Assembly (NCBI GenBank): GCA_910584155.1
Contig: CAJTYG010000005.1
Location: 62,001 to 126,000 of the forward strand
DNA from: an uncultured Christensenella sp.
GTDB lineage: Bacteria; Bacillota; Clostridia; Christensenellales; CAG-917
Direction: 5' to 3'
Length of the DNA stretch: 64,000 nucleotides
The position numbers were made by a program, and so were the translations under genes. The notes below the pieces were generated by a model that saw only the letters and a program-made list of their open reading frames with translations, did not search any database and was not told the origin of the DNA. This document shows positions 50,870 to 59,144 of the stretch, piece by piece (positions within the stretch are counted from its first letter, which is position 1; each line of letters opens with the position of its first letter).

Positions 50870-52360
50870 TCAGCCGTTTTGGCGGCTGTTTTTTTGTTGT
50901 TCAAGCCACTGCTTTGCGCTTTGCTCCGCTTGAGCAAGTGCGTTGTCAAGCTGAGTTTTTGCGTTTGCAATTCCGTTCATAGCCTCTTGCTGAAGCGCAG
51001 CGATTTCGTCAAGCTCTTCCTGCGTCAGGTCGCTTTCTATCTGCGCCAACGCTGCGTTTGATTTTTCCGTCATTTTGTCGGCGAGCTCACGTATTTCCTG
51101 AGAAGATATCTTGAGGTCGGACACGATTTGCGCTATATCCGTCGCAAGCTCCGTCATATCCGCTTTTATCGTTTGAAGCTGCGTCAAAAGCGAGGATGGA
51201 ATGAGTGCCTCAAGCCCCTTTATGCCGTCAATAACGGTGTTGAGCGACGTGGATATTATTTCGATTTGCGGCGCATATTCCTGTGCGAGCTCGTTTACCT
51301 TTGTCTTTATTGCGCTTTCAACCGAATTGAGCTTTTCTGTGAGGTCCGCTTTGAGTTGTTCTAATTCTTCGGAAGCGGGACTGTTTTTAAACATTTTATC
51401 CGCATATGCTTCTATGCTCTTTACTGTGACGTCGCCGTATGCGTCCTCAAGCTCGTTGACGTCAACGCCGAGAAGCGTTGCAATTTCGTTTGCACGTGCG
51501 CTGTCGATGGGCTGAACGGACAGATCCTCAACAAAGGCGAGTGCGTTTGCTATAGCGTTTAAGCCTCTTGCAGACGATTTATAGCCTTGATAAGCAAAGC
51601 CGTAGTAGGCGTTTGTCTTGTGATGAGACATATAATACGTGGTATAAATGCCATCCATTGCAACACCGACCGCCTTGTCGTATGCGTCCTGTGCGAGCAC
51701 GGTCGCCTTGTCGTATGCGGCTGTTGCGAACTCCTTTGCCTGTGCGTGTGCGTTTGAAATTATCTTTACGAGCTGCTCCGTGTTGAGCTCGGCGGCGGCT
51801 TCGATTGTGATGTTGCCCGCTTCGGAAGCAGATATCACTATTTTGAACTGCTCGGGCGTAAGTGCCTGTATCGCTTCGTTGTCGGGATATTGAGCTTTGA
51901 CCTGCTCAAGCTTGCGAAGCAGTGAATATGCGTCTGCGCCGCTCAGGCTTACGTTGATATTCAAGCCTGCAGCAGTTGCGCTTATTTTTGTGTTGATTGT
52001 GCTTAGCAGCTCGTCGGAATTTTTGGCGGTGACAGAGGTTTGAATGACCTTGTTATCCTCGCCGATATATCCAAATTCGACTGCGAGCGACGTGATTTTT
52101 TCGACTGCGCTTTCAACGTTTACGCCGACTATGCCGTCTTCGCCGTACAATAGCACCTGACCGTCCTCGTTTGCGCCGTATACGCTGACGACCTTGTTGT
52201 CCTCGTCAAGCGTGAGCTCTATTGCGGGATTGATGTCGATGCTGACGTATGATACTGCGTCCTTAGGCTTCCCGTCGTCGGGATTACAGGCGACAAGGGC
52301 TACGCTCAAAACGGATATCAGCGCAAGTATACAGATTGCAACAGGTAGTTTTTTCTTCAT
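50870..52360 (-). CDS. Lipoprotein B with RsgI-type self-cleavage motif and long helical tail
   Basis: From the ATG at 52360 with GGAGG upstream, the protein has 496 residues. The signal ends in the lipobox LVAC (Cys25). VSIDINPAIELTLDEDNKVV (40-59) is the N-P motif and following strands of the RsgI middle domain, with Asn44-Pro45 as the likely cleavage bond, and ANEDGQVLLYGEDG continues that domain. Residues 200-496 are mostly helical, with coiled-coil stretches near 360-496. It is a paralogue of lipoprotein A at 54200-55783 over its full length. It follows the anti-sigma gene and has a predicted ECF promoter of its own. I do not know a described protein of this layout. Confidence 0.8.
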   Translation of the reverse strand: MKKKLPVAICILALISVLSVALVACNPDDGKPKDAVSYVSIDINPAIELTLDEDNKVVSVYGANEDGQVLLYGEDGIVGVNVESAVEKITSLAVEFGYIGEDNKVIQTSVTAKNSDELLSTINTKISATAAGLNINVSLSGADAYSLLRKLEQVKAQYPDNEAIQALTPEQFKIVISASEAGNITIEAAAELNTEQLVKIISNAHAQAKEFATAAYDKATVLAQDAYDKAVGVAMDGIYTTYYMSHHKTNAYYGFAYQGYKSSARGLNAIANALAFVEDLSVQPIDSARANEIATLLGVDVNELEDAYGDVTVKSIEAYADKMFKNSPASEELEQLKADLTEKLNSVESAIKTKVNELAQEYAPQIEIISTSLNTVIDGIKGLEALIPSSLLTQLQTIKADMTELATDIAQIVSDLKISSQEIRELADKMTEKSNAALAQIESDLTQEELDEIAALQQEAMNGIANAKTQLDNALAQAEQSAKQWLEQQKNSRQNG

Positions 52361-52366
52361 AAAAAA

Positions 52367-52409
52367 GCCTCCGAATTTTTGTTTTCGTTTATTAAACAAA
52401 TTCGGAGGC
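52367..52409. repeat. Inverted repeat over the lipoprotein B ribosome site
   Basis: GCCTCCGAATTT (52367-52378) and AAATTCGGAGGC (52398-52409) are perfect 12-bp arms. The Shine-Dalgarno GGAGG of lipoprotein B is in the first arm (minus strand). The other arm overlaps the predicted ECF promoter spacer. Confidence 0.7.
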
Positions 52410-52421
52410 GGTTTTGTTGCA
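52390..52421 (-). promoter_or_regulatory. Predicted ECF sigma promoter of lipoprotein B
   Basis: Minus strand TGCAACAAAAC, 12 bases, TGTTTAATA. The same elements with identical spacing are found before the sigma gene (54102-54133). Confidence 0.6.
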
Positions 52422-52434
52422 AAAAAATCAAAAA

Positions 52435-53577
52435 TTATTTTATCGCTTGCCAATAGTCCTCGAGCGAGCCGTATTGCGAAACGATTTCATCGATAAACGC
52501 AGTGTATTGCTGCTCGGTCATTGCCTGTGCCTGATCGTACAGCGCTTCAAACCTTTCCTTGCGATAGTCTACCTCGAGACTTAGGGCTGCACTCAGCAGC
52601 TGTTCAAATTCCTGTAGATTGGTAGGGAGTTTTAAAAGCTGCGCAACGGGGCTGTTGTCTGCGCCTATAATATGAAGCACGCTTGAAAGCAGCGACGAAT
52701 GCTGTATCAGCAAATCGTTTGTGAAGTCATTTAAAAACTCCTCGATGTCGTCTGCCGTGATGCCGACTAAAAAGCCCTCAAACTGTCTGATGACGTCAAG
52801 CTTTTCATAAAAATAGTCCTTTATCGCAGTAAGCACGGTCGAGGACAGCACGCCGTCCTTATATAAACTTATAAGCTCCGTTCTGTCGGCATTTTGCGCC
52901 TGTCTGTCGTTAAACAGCAGATAGCTGTCCGTGATCGCCGACGAAAGCGCATCGAGGCTCTCTGCGGCTATGCCGCTGCGCTGCTTGAAATCGTCAAAGG
53001 GCACTGTTTCGCTTATCACTACTGCAAAAATGCCCTTGTCCGTAAAGAGGTTTTGCAAGGCGTTTTGCGCAGAATTTAGCAGCTCTTCGCCCTTTTCGCA
53101 GGCGGTGATACGTACTGCGGCGCCTTTTTGGGTTATGTCTATAAAGCCGAGCTTGCTTGCGTATGCGGTGTAATTTGCAATGGCTTCGTCAAGCGGCTTG
53201 CCCTTTATCTGAGCTACTGTGGCTGGGTCGGACAGTATGATATCTGCGTCTTTGTTTGTGGATATTATAGCCTTGACGGTGCCGTCGCTGCCCGTAGTCA
53301 TCGTGACTGACGGATTTATCTCTACACTGAAAATGAGAGTTTCGTCGCTTACGTGCGGCTTTGCGGTGAGCGTGCAGGCAAGGGCAATGCCTGTGATTAT
53401 TAGTACGATAAGTGCGATAGCTATGCCCACAGTGAGTTTTTTTGAACGAACAAGCGTGCCCCCTCCGTTTTGACTTGCCTGTGAGGTAGTGGAAATGGGC
53501 ATATTCTTTACGTTGTCGTCAAGCGGAGGAATGACCTCATTCAACTGTGACTTCCACGTTTTTTTATTAAATTTCAT
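52435..53577 (-). CDS. RsgI-like membrane anti-sigma factor
   Basis: The protein has 380 residues. Residues 1-47 are cytoplasmic (WKSQLNEVIPPLDDNVKNM) and would bind the sigma factor. One membrane helix is at about 49-70. Outside, LIFSVEINPSVTMTTGSDGTVKAIISTNKDAD (81-112) is the RsgI middle domain with Asn88-Pro89, the bond that is self-cleaved in studied RsgI proteins. The outer C-terminal part (about 170-380) is helical with no carbohydrate-binding module, unlike cellulosomal RsgI. Its start overlaps the sigma stop by four bases, so translation is coupled. Confidence 0.85.
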   Translation of the reverse strand: MKFNKKTWKSQLNEVIPPLDDNVKNMPISTTSQASQNGGGTLVRSKKLTVGIAIALIVLIITGIALACTLTAKPHVSDETLIFSVEINPSVTMTTGSDGTVKAIISTNKDADIILSDPATVAQIKGKPLDEAIANYTAYASKLGFIDITQKGAAVRITACEKGEELLNSAQNALQNLFTDKGIFAVVISETVPFDDFKQRSGIAAESLDALSSAITDSYLLFNDRQAQNADRTELISLYKDGVLSSTVLTAIKDYFYEKLDVIRQFEGFLVGITADDIEEFLNDFTNDLLIQHSSLLSSVLHIIGADNSPVAQLLKLPTNLQEFEQLLSAALSLEVDYRKERFEALYDQAQAMTEQQYTAFIDEIVSQYGSLEDYWQAIK

Positions 53578-54086
53578 TGTTCTACCTCCTTTAATGCTGA
53601 CTTCAGTTTTGCAATGCTACGCTTATACTTTGACGTGACGGTGCCTGTAGGGCAGTTTAGCATTTCGGCTATTTCCCTGTGCTTAAAGCCCCAAAGCACG
53701 TGCATTATGACTATGCGGCGTTCGTCCTCATCCAAAACCTTTTGCATTATTTCCGATATGCCGTCGGACATAGGCGATTTGCACTCGATGTCCGTGTCGT
53801 CAATATTTATTGTCTTTTTGCGTGCGTACAATTCGTTTAGCGCAAGATTTTTTGCTATCTGCAATATCCACGCTCGTCCGTTCGTATCGGGTGTATATTT
53901 GTCTATGTAAAGCTTTATCTTCAGATAAACCGTCTGCATTGCGTCCTCTGTATCCTCGTAGTTTTGCAAAAAGGAAAACAGAAAAGAAAACACACCGTGT
54001 TTTGTCTTTTCGTACAGTTCCGCAAAGGCGTCGTTATCTCCCCGTGCTGTTTGGACGAGCAGTTTGTTTATCTGTTTCTCGTTCAT
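53574..54086 (-). CDS. ECF-type RNA polymerase sigma factor
   Basis: The protein has 170 residues, the usual ECF size. Region 2 (10-80) has NDAFAELYEKTKHGVFSFLFSFLQNYEDTEDAMQTVYLKIK, and region 4 (110-165) has ERRIVIMHVLWGFKHREIAEMLNCPTGTVTSKYKRSIAKLK. It directs RNA polymerase to a small set of promoters and is held by the anti-sigma encoded next. A motif upstream of its own start (54102-54133) recurs upstream of lipoprotein B, so it probably activates itself. GAGAGGAAC lies before the ATG. Confidence 0.93.
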   Translation of the reverse strand: MNEKQINKLLVQTARGDNDAFAELYEKTKHGVFSFLFSFLQNYEDTEDAMQTVYLKIKLYIDKYTPDTNGRAWILQIAKNLALNELYARKKTINIDDTDIECKSPMSDGISEIMQKVLDEDERRIVIMHVLWGFKHREIAEMLNCPTGTVTSKYKRSIAKLKSALKEVEQ

Positions 54087-54101
54087 TTGTTCCTCTCACA
54101 T

Positions 54102-54133
54102 TATTAAACAGATTAAAATGCCGTTTTGTTGCA
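54102..54133 (-). promoter_or_regulatory. Predicted autoregulated ECF promoter of the sigma operon
   Basis: Minus strand TGCAACAAAAC (54133-54123), 12 bases, TGTTTAATA (54110-54102), 16 bases before the sigma ATG. Confidence 0.6.
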
Positions 54134-54153
54134 TTGCGCTATCGAAATTTGCC

Positions 54154-54192
54154 AAAAAAATAAAAGAGCCTTGATATGCCAAAGCTCTTTTA
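54154..54192 (-). terminator. Terminator of lipoprotein A
   Basis: TAAAAGAGC and GCTCTTTTA with a 14-base loop. On the minus strand a run of T follows. It separates lipoprotein A from the sigma operon. Confidence 0.8.
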
Positions 54193-54199
54193 TATTCAT

Positions 54200-55783
54200 T
54201 TATGCCGCTTTACGCTCGCTTTTTATTTGCTCGATTTGCGCTTTTGCAGATTGCTCGGCATTTTTAAAAGCGTCTTCGAGCTGCCGTCTTGCTTCCTCTA
54301 TGCCGTCTATTGCGGTCTGTTGCCAATCGGCCACCTCGTCAAGCTCGTCGGGAGTGAGGTCGCTGCGTATCTGATCTAACGCCAAATCCGACTTTTTAAA
54401 CGCCTTATCCGACAGCTCTCTTATTTCCGTCACGGTTATCTTAAAGTCGGACAAAACACCTGCGAGGCTTGTCACAAGGTCGGAAAAGTCGTTTATCGCC
54501 GACTGTATCGGCTGCGGCAAAATGGACTCAAACCCCTTTAGACCGTCCACTATGGACGACAGCGATTGCTTTATCACCTCGATTTCGGGCGCAAACTGCT
54601 GTGCAAGTCCGTCTATAGTTGTCTTTATTTCGCTTTCCACCGTTTTGAGGGCAGAGGTCAGATTTGCTTTCATTTCCTCGAGCGTGGCGGATAACTCGGT
54701 CTCTTTAAATTTTTTATCCGCATATGCTTCTATGCTTTTTACGGTGACGTCGCCGTTTGCGTTTTTAAGCTCGTCGGCGTTTTCAAGCTTGAATATGCTT
54801 GTGACACGCTCTATCTGCGCCTCGTTCAGCGGATATTCTCTCAGCTCACCCAAATAATCCACCGCATTTGCGATAGCCTTAAGCCCTCTCGCCGTCAGCT
54901 TGTAGCCCTGATATGCAAGCCCGTAGTATGCACGCAGCGGGTGGTGCAGGATATAATAGGCAGTATATACGCCGTCGGTTACTGCGCCGAGCGCCTTTTG
55001 ATAGAGGTCGTCCGCTTTTGCGCAGTCCGTCTTGTATGCTTCTGTCTCAAACGCCTTTGCCTGTTTATGGTCTTTGTTTACTGCCTGCAAAAGCTCGTGC
55101 GTATCTAGCTCTGCCGCCTCGTCCGCAGATATGCCGAGCGCTTCCGCCGCAGAGGACAAAATTTTAAATTCGCCGAAAGTCAGCGAGGTCGTATTTATTC
55201 TGCCGATGTATTCCTCTTTAAATTCCTCAAATCTGCGCATTAGCGAATATGAGCTCAAGCCGCTCACGCTTACGCTCAAGTCCTTTTCGGAAGCGGTCTT
55301 AATGATTTGTTCGGATACGACGTCGGATATGGTGTCGCCTGATTGAGAATGGTCGTAGGTGTCTTCGGTTGCGGTAACGGACGTTTGCACGGTGCTGTTG
55401 TCGTCCGTGAGATAGCCCATTTCCATGGCAAGCGAGGTGATTTTGGCTATTGCGGTTTTAATATCCTCGCCGACAATTCCGTCCTCGCCGTAAAGCAAAA
55501 TTTTGCCGTCGTCATTTGCGCCGTAAGCGCTCAGTACGGTGTTGTCGTAGTTTGTCGTAAGCTCAACGGACGGATTGATGTCAATGGTTATAAAGGCGGT
55601 CGCCAACGTCCTGTCAACCATGTAGGACGGATAAAGCGGACCGCCGCATTGATTGCCGCTGCTTTGATTGCCGTTGTTGGGCTTGTTGTAGTTTTGCTGC
55701 CCGTCTTCGTCGCAGGCGACAAGCGCAAAGCAAAGTATCGCCGCAAGCAGCAACGTCAATATTAAAAACAGTTTTTTCTTCAT
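54200..55783 (-). CDS. Lipoprotein A with RsgI-type self-cleavage motif and long helical tail
   Basis: The protein has 527 residues. The lipobox is LVAC with Cys24. A Gly/Asn/Gln-rich linker (25-55) is followed by FITIDINPSVELTTNYDNTV (64-83) with Asn70-Pro71. GANDDGKILLYGEDGIVGEDI follows as in lipoprotein B. The helical C-terminal half contains YYGLAYQGYKLTARGLKAIANAV and NGDVTVKSIEAYADKKFKE, both shared with B. The strong likeness shows an old duplication. GGAGG lies before the ATG. It follows folA at 54 bases and may be read from the thyA-folA transcript. It ends at a strong terminator. Confidence 0.8.
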   Translation of the reverse strand: MKKKLFLILTLLLAAILCFALVACDEDGQQNYNKPNNGNQSSGNQCGGPLYPSYMVDRTLATAFITIDINPSVELTTNYDNTVLSAYGANDDGKILLYGEDGIVGEDIKTAIAKITSLAMEMGYLTDDNSTVQTSVTATEDTYDHSQSGDTISDVVSEQIIKTASEKDLSVSVSGLSSYSLMRRFEEFKEEYIGRINTTSLTFGEFKILSSAAEALGISADEAAELDTHELLQAVNKDHKQAKAFETEAYKTDCAKADDLYQKALGAVTDGVYTAYYILHHPLRAYYGLAYQGYKLTARGLKAIANAVDYLGELREYPLNEAQIERVTSIFKLENADELKNANGDVTVKSIEAYADKKFKETELSATLEEMKANLTSALKTVESEIKTTIDGLAQQFAPEIEVIKQSLSSIVDGLKGFESILPQPIQSAINDFSDLVTSLAGVLSDFKITVTEIRELSDKAFKKSDLALDQIRSDLTPDELDEVADWQQTAIDGIEEARRQLEDAFKNAEQSAKAQIEQIKSERKAA

Positions 55784-55837
55784 ATAAGTCCTCCCAAAAT
55801 TATATGCCGAGTGTGGTTTAATTTGTTTATAAGCTCT

Positions 55838-56350
55838 TTAAAACCCGAGCGGAGCTTTGTTTTTGTAGGTGCAGAAGCGAATTGTGTATCCGTTGTCTTC
55901 AACGGGCTCGGACACTGCGGTGCACTGCCAATTTTCAAGGCTGTCGAGGTCGTCGAAAAACACCGAAGCGCCGCCGTCTGCGTCAACCTTTGTGATGACG
56001 GCTTCCTCGCAGTAGGGCAGCATTGTATGATACATCATTGCGCCGCCGATGACATAAGCGTCGGATGTGTCAAAACCCTTTAATATCTCAAATAGTTGCC
56101 CGAGCGAGGTCGCAAGTATGTATCCCTTTGTCTCGGCGTCGCTTTGCGTTCCGTTTGGATTCAGCACTATGTTCGTGCGCCCCTTAAGCGGCATTCCGTT
56201 TGGAAATGAGAGCAGTGTATTGCTGCCCATTATCACGATTTTTCCTTTGGTGTGAGCGACAAAGTGGCGCATATCCTCCTTTAGATGAAACAGCAGGTCG
56301 TTGTTTTTGCCTATGCCCCACTTGCTGTCGACTGCAACTATCAGCTTCAT
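55838..56350 (-). CDS. folA: Dihydrofolate reductase
   Basis: The protein has 170 residues. LIVAVDSKWGIGKNNDLLFHLKEDMRHF has the substrate Asp/Glu region and the M20-like loop, and KIVIMGSNTLLSFPNGMPLKGRTNIVL binds NADPH. It regenerates tetrahydrofolate used up by thymidylate synthase. The start overlaps the thyA stop by four bases, so both are translated together, the classic pair. Confidence 0.94.
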   Translation of the reverse strand: MKLIVAVDSKWGIGKNNDLLFHLKEDMRHFVAHTKGKIVIMGSNTLLSFPNGMPLKGRTNIVLNPNGTQSDAETKGYILATSLGQLFEILKGFDTSDAYVIGGAMMYHTMLPYCEEAVITKVDADGGASVFFDDLDSLENWQCTAVSEPVEDNGYTIRFCTYKNKAPLGF

Positions 56351-57177
56351 ATTGCAACCTCTATCTTCTTGTCGAGCTTTGTAAACTGATAGTTTTCAAG
56401 CTCGAAATCGTCTACGGTAAAATCGTAAAAGTTTTTGATATCCTTGTTCATTTTAAACGTCGGAGCGGGGTATTGCGGATTTTTTAAAATTTCCTCTACT
56501 ATGGGGATATGACGGTCATAGATGTGTGCGTCGCTTATGACGTGCACAAGCTCGCCGACCTCGAGTCCGCTGACCTGCGCAAACATATGTACGAGCACGG
56601 CGTACTGCACGACGTTCCAGTTGTTGGCGGTAAGAGTGTCCTGACTGCGCTGATTGAGTATTGCGTTCAGCTTGTTGCCCGTTACGTTGAAGGTCATCGA
56701 ATATGCGCAGGGGTACAGGTGCATTTCGTGCAGGTCGGCAAAGTTGTAGATGTTTGTCAGTATCCTGCGTGATTGTGGATTGTGCTTCAAGTCGTAAAGC
56801 ACTCTGTCCACTTGGTCAAAATCGCCCTCGGGGTAGATGTGCTTGATGCCGAGCTGATATCCGTATGCCTTGCCTATTGAGCCGCTTTCGTCCGCCCAAC
56901 TGTCCCATATGTGCGAATTAAGCTCGTGCACGTTGTTGCTCTTTTTCTGCCATATCCAAAGCAGCTCGTCTATTGCGGATTTAAAAGCGGTGCGCCTGAG
57001 CGTGGTTATGGGAAATTCCTTTGACAGGTCGTAGCGGTTGACGATACAAAACTTTTTTACCGTATGCGCAGGCGTGCCGTCAAGCCATTTTGGGCGTACG
57101 GGCAAGCCCTCGTCGGATATGCCGTTGTCGATGATATCCCTACAGGTGTCTATAAAAATGCGGTCTGCTATGCTCAT
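56347..57177 (-). CDS. thyA: Thymidylate synthase
   Basis: The protein has 276 residues. It makes dTMP from dUMP with methylene-tetrahydrofolate. The active-site Cys is in LYPCAYSMTF, followed by RSQDTLTANNWNVVQYAVLVHM and the dUMP-binding ISDAHIYDRHI. The PCAYS is a variant of the more usual PCH, as seen in some Clostridia. It leads the thyA-folA pair. Its end at GH2 is separated by an inverted repeat (57211-57247). Confidence 0.94.
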   Translation of the reverse strand: MSIADRIFIDTCRDIIDNGISDEGLPVRPKWLDGTPAHTVKKFCIVNRYDLSKEFPITTLRRTAFKSAIDELLWIWQKKSNNVHELNSHIWDSWADESGSIGKAYGYQLGIKHIYPEGDFDQVDRVLYDLKHNPQSRRILTNIYNFADLHEMHLYPCAYSMTFNVTGNKLNAILNQRSQDTLTANNWNVVQYAVLVHMFAQVSGLEVGELVHVISDAHIYDRHIPIVEEILKNPQYPAPTFKMNKDIKNFYDFTVDDFELENYQFTKLDKKIEVAI

Positions 57178-57210
57178 TGAGTGTACCTCGATGTTGATAT
57201 TTGCGAATTT

Positions 57211-57247
57211 GGCACTTTATCGCACATATTATATGAGATAAAGTGCC
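57211..57247. repeat. Inverted repeat between GH2 and thyA genes
   Basis: GGCACTTTATC (57211-57221) and GATAAAGTGCC (57237-57247), 15-base loop. No T-run on either strand, so terminator or leader hairpin is uncertain. Confidence 0.45.
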
Positions 57248-57259
57248 GTTTGTGTAAAA

Positions 57260-59014
57260 TCAGTCTTTGATCACAAGCTGTTTGTTGAGCTGCTTTACGA
57301 GTTCTACTGGCAGCTTTATAACCTTTCTGTCATAGGTGACGAGTCCGTTTATTTCTTCCTCAACGTCGCTCACCTGCGTGTAGACGGTTGCGGACAAGCC
57401 CTTTTCTATATTTGGAATTATGCGCTTTTCAAACAGCTTTTTGTATGCCTTTGCATACTTTTCGGGTGTATTGTAAATGCGATATCCAAACGATTTTTTG
57501 GGGCTGAACACGTGCTCCTTTGTCTTTATGGAATAGCCGCCGAATTCGCTTAGCAATATGCAACGCTTGTCCTTTGGCATTTTGATAGGCTTAAAGTATA
57601 TATGCAGGCTCTTTGTATCAGACGTGCCCTTGCCTTGATCGTTCCAACCCGATACGCTGTCGATAAGACGGGTAGGATCTATCTTTTTCATATCGTTTGT
57701 GATACGCACGGAGTCAAACTGTCCCCAACCCTCGTTGAACGCTACCCAAGTGGACAGCGATACGCAGTTTTTAAGGTAGTTCATCGTGATACGCACCTCT
57801 TTTTCAAACTCGTCTCTGCCTTCCTTGTCCTGTCTTGCCAAACGCTTGTAGGCTTTTTCGTTGTTGTCCTTGATGTGAATTTCCAAGAACGCAAGCACGC
57901 CTATGTACATCATCTTATATTTTGTGCCGCCTGTGACCATATCCTGCCAAACGAGGATACCTTCCTTGTCGCAGTGATAGTACCAACGCAGCGGTTCGAT
58001 TTTGATGTGCTTTCTTATCATATTGAAGCCCATTGATTTGACAAGCTTCACGTCGTATTCGAGAGCAGCGTTTGACGGGGGAGTGAGCATTCCGTCCGAC
58101 CAATAGCCCTGATCGAGCACGCCCGTGTGGAAGTACGGCTTGTTGTTTAAGCCCATACGCTTAAAGCCCTTGCTGTCCGTCACCCAACTGAATTTGCGCA
58201 TTCCGAAATATGACTTCACGGTGTCGTCGCCGACCTTAAACGCAAGGTCGTACAGCTTTGGATTTTCCGGACACCAAAGCTCATAGTCGCTTAGCGGAAT
58301 TTCGATATAGTTGCCCTCGCACGTAGCCGTCGCTTTTATCTTGCCGTTGTCAAGCACGATTATATCGACGGGTGCGTCTGCGGACTTGTCGAACGTGAGC
58401 TTAAGCAGGTCGTTGTCGATGTCGGGGACTATGGTCACGTCTTTTAAATATACCTCGGGCATGCTCTCAAGCCATACGCTCTGCCATATGCCCGATTGCG
58501 GCGTATACCAAATGCCGCCTCTCTTTATAGCCTGCTTTGCGTGGGTGTGATATGAGGTGTCCGACGGATCGGTGACTGCAAGTCTGATGTCGTTTTCGCC
58601 CTTTCTTATCGCAGACGAAACGTCTATGGCAAAGGGCATATAGCCGCCTCTGTGCTCGCCGACGTTTATGCCGTTAAGCGTGATTTTGCACTCGAAGTCA
58701 ACTGCGTCAAAGTGAATGAGCGTATGCGCCTTTATAAAACCGTCGGGCACGTTGAAGGTGCGGTGATAATAAAGCACGTCGTTTGGAGTGACCATAGTGC
58801 CCTCGGGCAAGCCCGACAGCAGGCTTTCGGGTGAAAACGGCACTAATATTTTGCCTTGATATGCGCCCTCGAAGTTTTCGCTTTTGCGCATTATTGCGTA
58901 GTCCCACTTTCCGTTGAGAGTGATATAGCTGTCTCTTGCAAATTGCGGACGTGGATATTCCGCAAGCGGGGTTTCGGATACTTCAAATGGTGTGCGAAGT
59001 CTTACAGTTTCCAT
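57260..59014 (-). CDS. Glycoside hydrolase family 2 protein
   Basis: From the ATG at 59014 with GGAGG upstream, the protein has 584 residues. Longer frames upstream lack a ribosome site. The sugar-binding jelly roll (about 20-180), an Ig-like domain and the TIM barrel are in the order of GH2. The acid/base Glu is in FNEGWGQ and the nucleophile Glu in LLSEFGGYS. There is no signal peptide, so it acts in the cytosol on imported glycosides. The lack of domains after the barrel fits beta-glucuronidase or beta-galactosidase-like members. The substrate is not known, and no transporter is adjacent. Confidence 0.88.
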   Translation of the reverse strand: METVRLRTPFEVSETPLAEYPRPQFARDSYITLNGKWDYAIMRKSENFEGAYQGKILVPFSPESLLSGLPEGTMVTPNDVLYYHRTFNVPDGFIKAHTLIHFDAVDFECKITLNGINVGEHRGGYMPFAIDVSSAIRKGENDIRLAVTDPSDTSYHTHAKQAIKRGGIWYTPQSGIWQSVWLESMPEVYLKDVTIVPDIDNDLLKLTFDKSADAPVDIIVLDNGKIKATATCEGNYIEIPLSDYELWCPENPKLYDLAFKVGDDTVKSYFGMRKFSWVTDSKGFKRMGLNNKPYFHTGVLDQGYWSDGMLTPPSNAALEYDVKLVKSMGFNMIRKHIKIEPLRWYYHCDKEGILVWQDMVTGGTKYKMMYIGVLAFLEIHIKDNNEKAYKRLARQDKEGRDEFEKEVRITMNYLKNCVSLSTWVAFNEGWGQFDSVRITNDMKKIDPTRLIDSVSGWNDQGKGTSDTKSLHIYFKPIKMPKDKRCILLSEFGGYSIKTKEHVFSPKKSFGYRIYNTPEKYAKAYKKLFEKRIIPNIEKGLSATVYTQVSDVEEEINGLVTYDRKVIKLPVELVKQLNKQLVIKD

Positions 59015-59038
59015 AAAATTTCCTCCATATATAAAAGC

Positions 59039-59067
59039 ATTATAACATAATAAACATATACTCACAA
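59039..59067 (-). promoter_or_regulatory. Promoter of the GH2 gene
   Basis: Minus strand TTGTGA (59067-59062), 17 bases, TATAAT (59044-59039). Confidence 0.55.
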
Positions 59068-59094
59068 GAGCATTGACAAATTTTTTGGCGATAA

Positions 59095-59123
59095 TTGACC
59101 GTAGAATACGTTTGTGATACAAT
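59095..59123 (+). promoter_or_regulatory. Promoter of the phosphodiesterase gene
   Basis: TTGACC (59095-59100), 17 bases, TACAAT (59118-59123). Confidence 0.65.
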
Positions 59124-59144
59124 ATGCCTATCGAGGAGGCATTT

